NCBI RefSeq assembly: GCF_002803845.1
Contig: NZ_CP024985.1
Location: forward strand, 2,232,001 to 2,296,000
Length of the DNA stretch: 64,000 nucleotides
Reading direction: 5' to 3'
Source: Streptomyces lavendulae subsp. lavendulae
Lineage (GTDB): Bacteria; Actinomycetota; Actinomycetes; Streptomycetales; Streptomycetaceae
Below are positions 8,069 to 16,907 of the stretch, in pieces. How positions within the stretch are numbered: the stretch's first letter is position 1; every line of letters starts with the position of its first letter. Both the position numbers and the translations under genes were made by a program. Below the pieces are notes generated by a model. It was not told the origin of the DNA and searched no databases. It worked only from the letters and a program-made list of their open reading frames with translations.

Positions 8069-9574
8069 TCACGCCTCCCAGACCGCGGCGGCCGTCCGGT
8101 CGTCGGCGTACCCCTTGAGGCGGAGCTGGGTGTCCGCGAGGAAGGCCGCGAGGCCCGGCGGTTCGGCCTGCGACCAGCGGGAGGCGAGCTCGTCCGCGAG
8201 CAGGCCCTCCTCGCGCAGCGGGTCGGCGAGGCCGCCGGAACAGAGCAGCAGGGTGTCGCCCGGACGGGCCACGGCGGCCCGGAACCGGAAGGCTCCGGGC
8301 GTCGGCCCGTCCGGCTCCAGGTCCTGCCAGCGGCCCGCGCGCAGCCGGAAGAGCCCGCCCGCGCCGGCACCGAAGCAGACCCGGTTGCGGCAGGCGGGGT
8401 CCAGGGGCAGCAGCAGCCCGCGCAGTCCGGCGGTGTACGCCTCCTCCGCGAGCCCCAGCTCGGCGGCGCGGGCGCGCAGGCGGCCGTAGCCCCGGTCGGT
8501 GAGGCGCTGCAGGCCCGAGAGCAGGGCCTCGCGGCGGCCGGCCCGGATGTCGTCGGCCAGCCGCTCCCGGCTGCGGCCCACGGCCGCGGCGACGGAGTGG
8601 CCCAGCTCGGCGGCTGCCTCCCGGGCTCCCGGCGCGGCCCGGTCCCCGCCGGCCAGCACCACCAGGACCAGGCCGTCGTCGCCGCCACCGAAGCGGGCGG
8701 TGAGCAGGAGGTCCCGGCGGGCCTCGCCCCGGAACCGGGCGGAGTCCCCGCGCAGGGAGGCGGCGCGCAGGGTGTACGTGCCGTAGCGGGCCCCTTCCAG
8801 GACGGTGTCGGGGGTGAGGAAGTCCAGCGCGGCCGGGTCGGCGGCGGGGAGGGCGCCGGGCTCGGGGGCGTAGGTGGGGGCCCGGTCCCCCAGGTGCCGG
8901 ACCGCCGGGCGAGGACCGTACGGGGACTCCGGGGTGTCCGGGGCCTCCGGGGCCTCCGGGGCACCGGACTCGTCCACGTCCGCCGCCTCCCGCACCCGGC
9001 CCGGCCCGGGCGGCGGCGGGGGCCACCGCCGGGCGTCCGCACCCTCGACGGGCGGCACCACCACGTCACCCCGCGCGTAACCGGTCTCCCCGGCCACCCG
9101 AGGATCCGACCGCCCCGGCTGCGCCGGCTGCACCACGGGCGGGACGACGCCGGGCGGCGGCGCCGCGGGTTCCCCCGGTACGGGCCGGGCGGGCATCCCG
9201 GACCCGACCGACGGCGGCGCCGCCGCCGGGGTGGGCGGCCCGTCGAAGGCGGGGGCCGAGGGCACCGTCGGGGCGGGTGTCGCGTCCCGGGCGGGCTCCC
9301 CGGCCGCAGGGGGTCGCTCGGCGGCGGTGGGACGGGGTGGTGGGGTGTCAGGGGAGGGGCGGGCGGGGGGTACGCGGCCCGGTGGTGCGGGGGGCCACGG
9401 CGGGTCCGGCTCCGGGGCGCGCCGGGCGGAGGGGACGTCCGGGGCCGGGCCCGTCATGAGGGTGGCCGCGGAGCGGAAGCGCTGGTCCAGGGTGTCCCCC
9501 GGGTCAGGTTCGCTCCCCGCGTCCGCGTCGTCGTAGAGCTTCTGCCACCAGTCCTCCGCGCCCTGCTGACTCAT
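8069..9574 (-). CDS. PP2C-like domain protein with Pro-rich N-terminus, probably degenerate phosphatase
   Basis: 501 aa from ATG 9574; a GTG two codons upstream is an alternative. Residues 1-35 form a small conserved-looking head (EDWWQKLYDDAD). About 200 residues of Pro/Ala-rich, disordered linker follow, then a PP2C-like domain from about residue 255 (RGDSARFRGEARRD, then LLLCSGGLADPLREEG). Family members use acidic residues in ADGxG and in the C-terminal SDG to bind two metals. Here the matching places read LAGGDRA and CSGG, so at least two expected Asp residues seem absent. Either the protein is a pseudo-phosphatase or the domain is a divergent variant. Confidence 0.7.
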   Translation of the reverse strand: MSQQGAEDWWQKLYDDADAGSEPDPGDTLDQRFRSAATLMTGPAPDVPSARRAPEPDPPWPPAPPGRVPPARPSPDTPPPRPTAAERPPAAGEPARDATPAPTVPSAPAFDGPPTPAAAPPSVGSGMPARPVPGEPAAPPPGVVPPVVQPAQPGRSDPRVAGETGYARGDVVVPPVEGADARRWPPPPPGPGRVREAADVDESGAPEAPEAPDTPESPYGPRPAVRHLGDRAPTYAPEPGALPAADPAALDFLTPDTVLEGARYGTYTLRAASLRGDSARFRGEARRDLLLTARFGGGDDGLVLVVLAGGDRAAPGAREAAAELGHSVAAAVGRSRERLADDIRAGRREALLSGLQRLTDRGYGRLRARAAELGLAEEAYTAGLRGLLLPLDPACRNRVCFGAGAGGLFRLRAGRWQDLEPDGPTPGAFRFRAAVARPGDTLLLCSGGLADPLREEGLLADELASRWSQAEPPGLAAFLADTQLRLKGYADDRTAAAVWEA

Positions 9575-9625
9575 GCCCACATTGTCGGCCTCCCGGGCCC
9601 CCGAAAACCCCCGAACTCACGAAAA

Positions 9626-9655
9626 GGGTCCACCGGGCCGCCGCCCGGTGGACCC
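9626..9655 (-). terminator. Rho-independent terminator of the subtilisin gene
   Basis: A perfect 13-bp stem (9626-9638 with 9643-9655) with a 4-nt loop lies 22 bp beyond the protease stop. On the minus strand it is followed directly by TTTTC, so this is one of the few hairpins here with a T-run. Confidence 0.8.
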
Positions 9656-9676
9656 CTCCCCCACACCCCGTACGGA

Positions 9677-12600
9677 CTAGCGGACTTCGTACGCCCGCTC
9701 GACCGTCTGGGTGACCGTGGCCCCCTTCGCGTCGGTCATCTCGACCTTCAGCGAGACCGGCTTCCCGGAGGCCCCCGCGTGGTTCACGACGGCGGTCCAC
9801 CGGCCGCCGTCGTGGAGCACCGGCGCCTGCGTCCAGTGCTCGCCGTCGTACGCGTACGACAGCTTCACCGCCGTCAGGGCCCCCGGCGCGTACCCCGCGT
9901 GCCCGCCGGCGCTCAGCCCGATGCGCTGTCCGTCCGCCGCGGCGACCGTCTTCAGGCCGTCCATCGGGGCGTCGTACCGCGGGAAGAGGACGGGCAGGCC
10001 CTGCGAGTACGCCGAGGGGTCGAGCTTCGAGGTGAAGCCCCATGCGGTCCGCACGGCGGTGGACCGCTGCCAGGTGCGGGTGGGCGGGCCGATCTTCTCG
10101 ATGTTCTGGACCAGCTCGTAGCGGCCCTCCCCGGCCGGGACCTCGAACACCCCGAACGGGTACCAGCTCTCGCCGATGACCTCCCCGTCCCGCTTGAGCT
10201 GCAGGCCGCCGATGTCACCGAAGGAGCCGGGCTGCGCGTAGTGCGTGCCGTCGCCCCACATGGCCGGGGCGAAGCCGATCAGGTTGCCCTGCCGTTCGGC
10301 GGCCAGGGCCTCCTTCCCGGCGCGGTCGCGGGGGGCGACCGGCGCGGTGACCCCGTCGTACCAGACGGCGGCGGTCCGGGTGCCCTTGGCGTACGTGCGC
10401 TGCTCGCCCGTCATGAACTCGCCCCAGGGGAAGCTGCTGGAGAGGGTCTGGTCCCAGGCGGTGTCCCCGGCCGTGTAGTACTCCGTCCTCGTGCCGGGGA
10501 CGGCGACGGTCTCGATCGAGCCGAAGAAGACGGCGGTGCCGATCGGCCGGTAGGCACCGGCCAGGTCGATGAAGTCGGCGGCCACGCCCATGGAGTGGTA
10601 GCCGGCGTCGACCCGGCCGAGGTCGCGGTCGCGCACCCGGTAGGCGTGGGCGCCCTGGACCCGTCCCTGCTCGGGGAAGGCGAGGGAGTACGCGTACGGG
10701 CTCTTCGCGGTGCCCCGCCATTCCAGGGTGACCTGGCCGGCGGACAGGCGGGCCAGCAAGGCCTTGCCCTCGGCGGACTCGATGCCCAGGACGGGCAGGG
10801 CGCCGCCCGCGAAGCCGGTGGAGGGGACCCAGCGGCCGGGGGCCTCGCGGTGGCCGAGCACGGCGACGGCCCCGGCCTTCTTCGCGTCCTCGGCGACGGT
10901 GTTCAGGCCGCCGTCCTCGGTCTTCACGAGGACGACCGCCCCCTGGGCCCCGGCCGCGGCCAGTTCCGCCGGGGTTCCGGTGCCCGCGTCGACGAGCCGG
11001 GCGCTGCCGTGCCCGTCGAGGTTGTCGCTGCCGGTGGAGGCGGTGACGGGGTGCAGCACGGGGCCGCCCTGCGCCTTCAGTTCCGCGAGCACGGGCGCGC
11101 CGGCCCGCCAGTAGCTGCCGAACTCGAACGAGCCGTCCTCGGCGCGGCCTTCGACATCGGCGTAGTAGCCGCGGACGGTGCGGCCGCCCATGGCGGTGCC
11201 GGCGTGCAGCCAGACCCCGCCCCAGCTGCGGGCGAAGGCGAGGGTGGTGGAGCGGGCCTCGACCGGCCGGTCCGCCTCGACGGTGAGGCGGCCGGCCTTG
11301 CGGGCGTCGAGGACGACGGTGGTGTCCCGCCGCACCTCGGTCTGGGGGCGGCCGAGGTAGGTGAGGGAGTCCGTCAGGGTGGCGCCCTCCCCGGCGTCGG
11401 GGGTGGCGACGAAGGCCGAGAGGAAGTAGGCGCCGGGGCGCACCCGGTAGACCTGGTCGGCGGCGCCCTCGTTGAAGCGGCGTTCGCCGGTGGCGTCGTC
11501 GGTGCCGATGACGTCCAGGGAGGAGGGGCCGGTGGCGGGACGCCCCGCGCGGTCGATCAGCTTGACGCGCAGGGTGACCGTCTCGGGCTCGACGTAGAGG
11601 GAGAAGGGCGTGGAGACGTGGACGCCGTCGGCGGTGGCGAGGACGCGGCCGGTGACGTCCCCGTACTGGGCGCGTTCCAGCTTCGCGGCCGGGTCGAGGG
11701 CGAGCGGCACCTTGACGGTGGCTCCGGCGGGGACGGTGACGGTGTCGCGCTCCAGCCGGGCGACCCGGCCGCGCACCGCCGAGCCGTCGTTGCCGGTGAC
11801 CTTGCCGAGCGACAGCGTCAGCGTGACGGGCCGGCTGCCGGTATTGGTGTACGGGACCTCGACGACCGTGCGGTCGCTGCGGTCCTGCGGCCAGTGGTAC
11901 GTGCCGCCCTGGACCGCGGGGGCGCCTGTGACGGTGACGTCGACCGCGGCCTTGACGTCGAGGCGGCCGGCGCCGGTCTCCCGTACGTCGCCGGGGACGG
12001 CGCTGTTCGCGGAGCCGACGAGGGCGGCCTTGAGCTGCTGCCCGCTCCAGTCGGGGTGGCGCTGCTTGAGGACCGCGGCGGCCCCGGCGACGTGCGGGGT
12101 GGCCATCGAGGTCCCGGACATGGACTGGTACGCGTACACGCCGCGCCCGCCCATGTTGGCGGCGGAGATGCCGACGCCGGGGGCGGCGATCTCGGGCTTG
12201 AGGGTGTGTCCGGGTCCGGCGGGGCCGCGGCTGGAGAAGACGGCGGTGGTGTCGTCGCGGTCGACGGCGCCGACGGTCAGCACGTCGGGGGCGCAGCCGG
12301 GCGAGGAGACGGTGTTGTTGCCGGGGCCGGAGTTCCCGGCGGCGACGACGAACAGCGGTCCCTGCCGGGAGAGCCGTTCGGCGGCCTCGGCGAGCGGGTC
12401 GTCGCAGGCGGTCCGGGAGGGGTCGCCCAGGCTCATGGAGACCACGTCGGCCTTGGACTCGACGGCCCACTCCATGCCGGCGATGATCCACGAATCGAGC
12501 CCGTAGCCCTGGTCGTTGAGCACCTTGCCGCTGAGCAGCCGGGTGCCGGGCGCGACGCCCTTCTTGGCGCCGCCGCTCTCGGCGCCGGAGCCTCCGACGG

Positions 12601-13441
12601 TGGAGATGGTGTGGGTGCCGTGGCCCTGGCGGTCGGCGTCGGTGTCGGAGTCGGTGAAGTTCTTCGAGGCGTCGACGCGGCCCTTGAGGTCGGGGTGCTC
12701 CAGGTCGGTGCCGGTGTCGAGGACGGCGACCCGGGTGCCGGCCCCGTCGAAACCGGCGGCCCAGGCGGCGGGGGCGTTCACCTGCTTGGTGGAACGCTCC
12801 AGGCTGCCGCGCACCTTGCCGTCGAGCCACAGCTTCTTCAGCCCGCCGGCGGCGCGCGAGCGGCCGTCGCCCGCCGCCACGTCGGCCCAGAACTCGGCGG
12901 CGTGTTCCTTGTCGGCGGCGAGGGCCACGGCGCCGATGGAGCCGAGGACCAGGGAACGGTCGGCGCCGCGCGGGGCGGGCGGGGCGCTGCGAGCCACGTT
13001 CACGGAGCCGTCGTAGACCGCGATCAGGGGGAGCTTCGCGGCGTGGGCGTCGTCGTAGCCCTGGCGGATGAGGCCGGTGACGTTGAAGAGCTGCGGGTCG
13101 ACGGTGCCCGCGGCGAGCGCCCGGGTGGCGCCCTCGGGGTAGACGTAGAGGTCCTGGCCGCTCTGGCGGGTCTGGACGACGGGCTGGGAGCCGTTCGCGC
13201 GGGGCATCGCGGTGGCGGCGGTGCGGCCGGCGGCGTCGGTGGACACCAGGATCCGGTCGCCGGTGACGAGGGTGACGGTGACGGGCGCGGTCGGCCGTGC
13301 GCCGGCCGCCGCACTGCCGACGAGTGGTCTCCCGCCGCCCGGCACCGCGTCGTCCGGCTGTGCCGCGGACGGGCCGACGGCGGTGACGGCGAGGACGGCC
13401 GCTGTGGCCGCCCCGAGTGCCGCGCGCGATATCGGGCGCAT
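9677..13441 (-). CDS. Secreted S8 subtilisin-family serine protease
   Basis: 1254 aa from ATG 13441, placed by GGGGAGAG 4 nt upstream. A Sec signal peptide spans about residues 1-28 (basic start, Ala/Val core, PSAAQ). A propeptide-like region follows to about 215. The catalytic triad is clear: Asp242 in VLDTGTD, His274 in GHGTHT and Ser445 in MSGTSMATPHVAG, with oxyanion Asn370 in AAGNSG. A later segment resembles a protease-associated (PA) domain, and the long C-terminus is beta-rich with a repeat near the end. It is likely a large extracellular endopeptidase for peptide nutrition; substrate unknown. No membrane anchor is visible. Confidence 0.92.
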   Translation of the reverse strand: MRPISRAALGAATAAVLAVTAVGPSAAQPDDAVPGGGRPLVGSAAAGARPTAPVTVTLVTGDRILVSTDAAGRTAATAMPRANGSQPVVQTRQSGQDLYVYPEGATRALAAGTVDPQLFNVTGLIRQGYDDAHAAKLPLIAVYDGSVNVARSAPPAPRGADRSLVLGSIGAVALAADKEHAAEFWADVAAGDGRSRAAGGLKKLWLDGKVRGSLERSTKQVNAPAAWAAGFDGAGTRVAVLDTGTDLEHPDLKGRVDASKNFTDSDTDADRQGHGTHTISTVGGSGAESGGAKKGVAPGTRLLSGKVLNDQGYGLDSWIIAGMEWAVESKADVVSMSLGDPSRTACDDPLAEAAERLSRQGPLFVVAAGNSGPGNNTVSSPGCAPDVLTVGAVDRDDTTAVFSSRGPAGPGHTLKPEIAAPGVGISAANMGGRGVYAYQSMSGTSMATPHVAGAAAVLKQRHPDWSGQQLKAALVGSANSAVPGDVRETGAGRLDVKAAVDVTVTGAPAVQGGTYHWPQDRSDRTVVEVPYTNTGSRPVTLTLSLGKVTGNDGSAVRGRVARLERDTVTVPAGATVKVPLALDPAAKLERAQYGDVTGRVLATADGVHVSTPFSLYVEPETVTLRVKLIDRAGRPATGPSSLDVIGTDDATGERRFNEGAADQVYRVRPGAYFLSAFVATPDAGEGATLTDSLTYLGRPQTEVRRDTTVVLDARKAGRLTVEADRPVEARSTTLAFARSWGGVWLHAGTAMGGRTVRGYYADVEGRAEDGSFEFGSYWRAGAPVLAELKAQGGPVLHPVTASTGSDNLDGHGSARLVDAGTGTPAELAAAGAQGAVVLVKTEDGGLNTVAEDAKKAGAVAVLGHREAPGRWVPSTGFAGGALPVLGIESAEGKALLARLSAGQVTLEWRGTAKSPYAYSLAFPEQGRVQGAHAYRVRDRDLGRVDAGYHSMGVAADFIDLAGAYRPIGTAVFFGSIETVAVPGTRTEYYTAGDTAWDQTLSSSFPWGEFMTGEQRTYAKGTRTAAVWYDGVTAPVAPRDRAGKEALAAERQGNLIGFAPAMWGDGTHYAQPGSFGDIGGLQLKRDGEVIGESWYPFGVFEVPAGEGRYELVQNIEKIGPPTRTWQRSTAVRTAWGFTSKLDPSAYSQGLPVLFPRYDAPMDGLKTVAAADGQRIGLSAGGHAGYAPGALTAVKLSYAYDGEHWTQAPVLHDGGRWTAVVNHAGASGKPVSLKVEMTDAKGATVTQTVERAYEVR

Positions 13442-13570
13442 CGCTCTCCCCAGGTTAATTCCGGCCAATGGCGCGTTTTGCGGGGCATGACGGCCCCGCA
13501 GGTGACCACCGGCCGAAGGATGTTGGTGCTGCGGTGGCGTCACCCTGGCAGAGCGGCGGGAGGTGCGGAG

Positions 13571-14620
13571 ATGATGTCCGCGGCGGGTTTGCGCCGTGGC
13601 CGCTTCCCGCCAGGATCGGTACCGACGATGGGGGTGGACGGGTTGCTGGGTGCGATAGGCCTGGACGAGGGTCAGGAGACGGCGTACCGCGCGCTGGTGG
13701 CGCTGGGGGCGGCGGAGGTCCCGGACCTCGCGCACCGGCTGACACTGCCGGTGCCGCAGACCGAACGGGCGCTGCGGCACCTGGAACGGCACGGCCTCGC
13801 CGCGCAGTCGTCGGCCCGGCCGGGCCGCTGGGTCGCCGCCCCGCCCGGCGTCGCGCTGGGGGCCCTGCTCACCCAGCAGCGCCACGAACTGGAACAGGCG
13901 GAGCTGGCGGCGGCCCTGCTGGCACAGGAGTACCGGGCGGAGGCGGCCGAACCGGCGGTGCACGACCTGGTGGAGGTGGTGACGGGGGCCAGCGCCGTGG
14001 CACACCGCTTCCACCAGCTCCAGCTCGGCGCCGCGTCGGAGGTCTGCGCCCTGGTCAGCGGCAAGCCCCAGGTGGTGACGGGCATGGAGAACGAGGCCGA
14101 GGAACGGGCGGCGGTCCGGGGCGTGGCGTACCGGGTGGTGATCGAGCGGGAGGTGCTCACCCTGCCCACGGGGATCCGGGAGGCCGGGACGGCCCTGGCC
14201 CGCGGGGAGGAGATCCGGGTGACGGCCGAGGTCCCGACGAAGCTGGTGATCGCCGACGGCACCCTGGCGATGGTGCCGCTGACCGCCCGGGGGGCGGAAC
14301 CGGCGGCCCTGGTCGTCCACGCCTCCGGCCTCCTGGAGTCGCTGCGGGGCCTGTTCGAGGCGGTGTGGCGCGAATCCCGCCCGCTGCGGCTGGGCACCAC
14401 GGGCTACGCGGAGGAGGGCGACGGCGGCCCGGACACCACCGACCTGGAGATCCTCTCTCTGCTCCTGGCGGGGATGACGGACGCCAGCGTGGCCAAGCAC
14501 CTGGACCTGGGCCTGCGGACGGTGCAACGCCGGGTGAAGGGCCTGATGGAACTGTCCGGGGTCACCACACGGCTCCAGCTCGGCTGGCAGGCGTACGAGC
14601 GGGGCTGGGTGGCCCGATAG
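13571..14620 (+). CDS. TrmB/LuxR-type helix-turn-helix regulator
   Basis: 349 aa from ATG 13571, chosen for GGGAGG 7 nt upstream; ATG 13628 (330 aa) is the alternative and begins nearer the conserved region (LLGAIGLDEGQETAYRALVALG). The N-terminal winged helix resembles TrmB, the middle is an effector-like domain, and the C-terminus is a LuxR-type helix-turn-helix (EILSLLLAGMTDASVAKHL, then LGLRTVQRRVKGL). Streptomyces has many such two-HTH proteins. It is divergent from the secreted protease gene and could regulate it, though that is inference from position. Confidence 0.8.
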   Translation: MMSAAGLRRGRFPPGSVPTMGVDGLLGAIGLDEGQETAYRALVALGAAEVPDLAHRLTLPVPQTERALRHLERHGLAAQSSARPGRWVAAPPGVALGALLTQQRHELEQAELAAALLAQEYRAEAAEPAVHDLVEVVTGASAVAHRFHQLQLGAASEVCALVSGKPQVVTGMENEAEERAAVRGVAYRVVIEREVLTLPTGIREAGTALARGEEIRVTAEVPTKLVIADGTLAMVPLTARGAEPAALVVHASGLLESLRGLFEAVWRESRPLRLGTTGYAEEGDGGPDTTDLEILSLLLAGMTDASVAKHLDLGLRTVQRRVKGLMELSGVTTRLQLGWQAYERGWVAR

Positions 14621-14644
14621 CCCCCGGTCGGTCAGGCTGGGCAG

Positions 14645-15130
14645 ATGGATCTGCCTCAGCTGCTCCTGGTGGGGCTGGTGCTGCTGCTCGGGGTGCTCGG
14701 GGTGATGGTTCCGGGCGTACCGGGGACCTGGCTGGTCTGGGCGGGGGTGCTGTGGTGGGCGCTGCACGAACGGTCGGGCACCGCGTGGACCCTGCTGGTC
14801 GCGGCGACCGCCCTATTGCTGGTGGTACAGGTGGTCAAGTGGCTCCTCCCGCCACGCCGTCTGCGCGGCACCGCCGCGAACGGGCGCATGGCGGTCTACG
14901 CGGGCACGGGCGCGGTCCTGGGCTTCGTCCTGATCCCGGTGATCGGCTCGGTCCCCGGCTTCGTGGGCGGCATCTACCTCTGCGAACGCCGCCGCCTGGG
15001 CACGCACGGCGAGGCGTGGTCCTCGGTCCGGGCGGTGATGCGGGCTGTGGGCACGAGCGTGCTGGTGGAACTCGTCGCCTGCCTCTGCGTCACCGCAGCA
15101 TGGCTGACCGCCGCCCTCACGGGCACCTGA
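14645..15130 (+). CDS. DUF456 membrane protein
   Basis: 161 aa with hydrophobic segments at about residues 5-25, 26-42, 48-66, 82-105 and 135-157. The Gly-rich turns GVMVPGVPGTW and GSVPGFVGG are the duplicated DUF456 signature, thought to form glycine-zipper-like membrane hairpins. The function is not known. It starts 24 bp after the regulator stop, so it may be co-transcribed. Confidence 0.85.
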   Translation: MDLPQLLLVGLVLLLGVLGVMVPGVPGTWLVWAGVLWWALHERSGTAWTLLVAATALLLVVQVVKWLLPPRRLRGTAANGRMAVYAGTGAVLGFVLIPVIGSVPGFVGGIYLCERRRLGTHGEAWSSVRAVMRAVGTSVLVELVACLCVTAAWLTAALTGT

Positions 15131-15140
15131 CCGACACCCC

Positions 15141-15196
15141 ACCCCTGGGGCTCCGCCCCAGACCCCGCGCCTCAAACGCCGGCGGGGCTGGATTTC
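15141..15196. repeat. Dispersed Streptomyces-type intergenic palindrome
   Basis: A hairpin TGGGGC-TCC-GCCCCA (15146-15160) is followed by a second one (CCCCGC at 15163-15168 with GCGGGG at 15182-15187) around a CTCAAACGCC core. From memory, close variants of this sequence recur between genes in many Streptomyces genomes. Here it sits 10 bp after a + strand gene, where it could act as a terminator or processing element. Confidence 0.6.
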
Positions 15197-15221
15197 ACCT
15201 GGCCGGGGTGGAATTGTGCCG

Positions 15222-15381
15222 CGGCCGGGGGCGGGGACGGGGTGGGGTGTTGGCCGGGAGGTAAAACGTGATGTGTTGGCGCGAGGTGCCGACAGACCAC
15301 TGGAGGCCCGGACAGGGCGCAATAAATCATGCAGTCCCGGACGACACCCCACCCCGGCCCCGACCCCGACCCCGCCCGGCC
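15222..15381. repeat. Large imperfect inverted repeat in a convergent gap
   Basis: A G-rich stretch at about 15222-15250 is imperfectly complementary to a C-rich one at about 15344-15381 (shared core GGGGTGGGGTGT and its complement), about 93 nt apart. It lies between convergent DUF456 and rsgA genes, so a bidirectional transcription end is likely. The gap 15131-15407 shows no gene. Confidence 0.45.
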
Positions 15382-15407
15382 AGGGCAACGGCCCGGCCAG
15401 GGCTACG

Positions 15408-16508
15408 TCAGACGCGGCCGTTCCGCTTCGCGGAGTAGTTCGCGCGGCCCACCGCCGACTTCATCCGCCAGTCCCGGCGGAGCTCCGCCCGCAGCCGCGC
15501 GTCCGTCTTCGCGACGATCCGCTGGTTCTCCCGCATCAGCTTCCGGTAGCTCTCCAGCCGGCGTTCCGGCAGCTCCCCGGCCTCCACGGCCGCCAGCACC
15601 GCACACCCCGGCTCCGCCTCATGCGCACAGTCGTGGAACCGGCACCGCGCCGCGCACTCCTCGATCTCCGAGAAGACCTGCCCGACCCCCGCCTCCGCGT
15701 CGAACAGCCCGACCCCCCGCAGCCCCGGGGTGTCGATCAGGACTCCCCCGCCCGGCAGGGCGAGGAGGTTGCGCGTGGTGGTCGTGTGGCGGCCCTTGCC
15801 GTCGACCTCGCGGGTCTGCTGCACGTCCATGACGTCCGCGCCGAGCAGCGCGTTCGCCAGCGTGGACTTGCCGGCCCCGGAGACGCCGAGCAGCACGCTC
15901 GTGCCTCCGGCGGCGACGGCCGCCAGCACGTCCGTGCCCTCCCCAGTGTGGGAGGAGACGGTGAGCACGGGGACACCGGGAGCGGTGGCCTCCACGTCCT
16001 GGACCAGGTAGCCGAGGGCGGTCGGGTCCGGGACGAGGTCGGCCTTGGTGAGGACGACCAGCGGCTGCGCCCCCGACTCCCACGCCAGCGCGAGGAACCG
16101 CTCGATGCGGCCGAGGTCGAGCTCACCGGCGAGCGAGACCGCGATGATCGCGTAGTCGACGTTCGCGGCGAGGATCTGCCCCTCCGAGCGCTGCGAGGAG
16201 GTGGACCGTACGAAGGCGGTCCGGCGCGGCAGGTACGCCTTGACGTAGCGCGGGTTCCCGGTCGCCTCGACGGCGGCCCAGTCACCGGTGCAGATGACGC
16301 GCATCGGGTCGTGCGGGGTGACGAAGGCGGTGTCGGCGCGGACGACGCCGTCCGCGGTCATGACGTCGCACTGCCCGCGGTCGACCCGGACGACACGGCC
16401 GGGCAGGAGGCCCTGGTCGGCGTACGGGGCGAACTCCGCTTCCCACGCGTCGTCCCAGCCGAAGGGGGTGAGAGCGTGCGGGAGGGAGGAAAGAGAAGAG
16501 AGAGACAA
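15408..16508 (-). CDS. rsgA: Ribosome small-subunit-dependent GTPase A
   Basis: 366 aa from TTG 16508 with GAAGGG 6 nt upstream. An N-terminal OB fold (about 35-100) precedes a circularly permuted GTPase with motif order G4 (TKADL), then G1 (GVSGAGKSTL), then G3 (DTPGL). A C-terminal zinc knuckle has Cys and His (CAARCRFHDCAHEAEPGC). This order is diagnostic of RsgA/YjeQ, a late 30S assembly factor. A 24-codon ORF with a very strong ribosome binding site and two hairpins lies just upstream and may control translation. Confidence 0.95.
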   Translation of the reverse strand: MSLSSLSSLPHALTPFGWDDAWEAEFAPYADQGLLPGRVVRVDRGQCDVMTADGVVRADTAFVTPHDPMRVICTGDWAAVEATGNPRYVKAYLPRRTAFVRSTSSQRSEGQILAANVDYAIIAVSLAGELDLGRIERFLALAWESGAQPLVVLTKADLVPDPTALGYLVQDVEATAPGVPVLTVSSHTGEGTDVLAAVAAGGTSVLLGVSGAGKSTLANALLGADVMDVQQTREVDGKGRHTTTTRNLLALPGGGVLIDTPGLRGVGLFDAEAGVGQVFSEIEECAARCRFHDCAHEAEPGCAVLAAVEAGELPERRLESYRKLMRENQRIVAKTDARLRAELRRDWRMKSAVGRANYSAKRNGRV

Positions 16509-16513
16509 GGGGA

Positions 16514-16558
16514 ACCCTTCACAGGGTGGCCCCGGCAGCGCGCGCTCGTGGGCGCGCG
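16514..16558 (-). promoter_or_regulatory. Tandem hairpins in the rsgA 5' leader
   Basis: On the minus strand a 7-bp GC stem (16552-16558 with 16539-16545, 6-nt loop) is followed by a 5-bp stem ACCCT/AGGGT (16523-16527 with 16514-16518) capped by GTGA, a GNRA-type tetraloop. The second stem includes most of the GAAGGG ribosome binding site of rsgA. The folding is read from sequence; a translational control role is inferred. Confidence 0.5.
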
Positions 16559-16571
16559 GAGAGGTATGGAA

Positions 16572-16646
16572 TCAGCCGGAGGCCACGGCGGTGGCAACGA
16601 TGATGAACTCCTGAATGCGGGCCGTGCCCGTCTCCGTGACAGTCAT
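16572..16646 (-). CDS. Putative 24-aa leader peptide upstream of rsgA
   Basis: An ATG at 16646 opens a 24-codon frame (begins MTVTETGTARIQEF, ends IIVATAVASG, stop TGA). It is preceded by AGGAGGTGAGG (16653-16663), a near-perfect anti-16S match and the strongest ribosome binding site around here, while rsgA itself begins with TTG and a weak site. The stop lies 63 nt before the rsgA start, with two hairpins between. It could be a leader peptide for attenuation or a free-standing small protein. I know no named family for it. Confidence 0.5.
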   Translation of the reverse strand: MTVTETGTARIQEFIIVATAVASG

Positions 16647-16907
16647 CAATGTCCTCACCTCCTGATTCCCCATACCGGAGCGGCACGTCATCGCGCGCTC
16701 CCTGACCTGCGAAACGATAGGGGCACCCCGCCCACCGAGGCCACCGATTTATTCCGGCCGACCACGACTGTCCATTTCAGGCCAGCCCGTGGGGGAGGCC
16801 AACCGGACTACCGGCCGCAATCCGGTGCCGGGGCCACCCCCGACCCCTCCGGGAGGATGTCCGTTTCGTTCAAGACGTCGGCCCCCGGGCCTGCCTAGCC
16901 TGCCCGT

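Noticed and set aside
6707..14620. A single 2637-codon open frame on the + strand
   Set aside because: It is a high-GC shadow of the minus-strand oxidase, PP2C-like and protease genes; only its end (13571-14620) is coding.
9677..14767. The protease frame extended upstream of 13441
   Set aside because: The extension runs antisense to the regulator gene, lacks signal-peptide logic, and a good RBS marks 13441.
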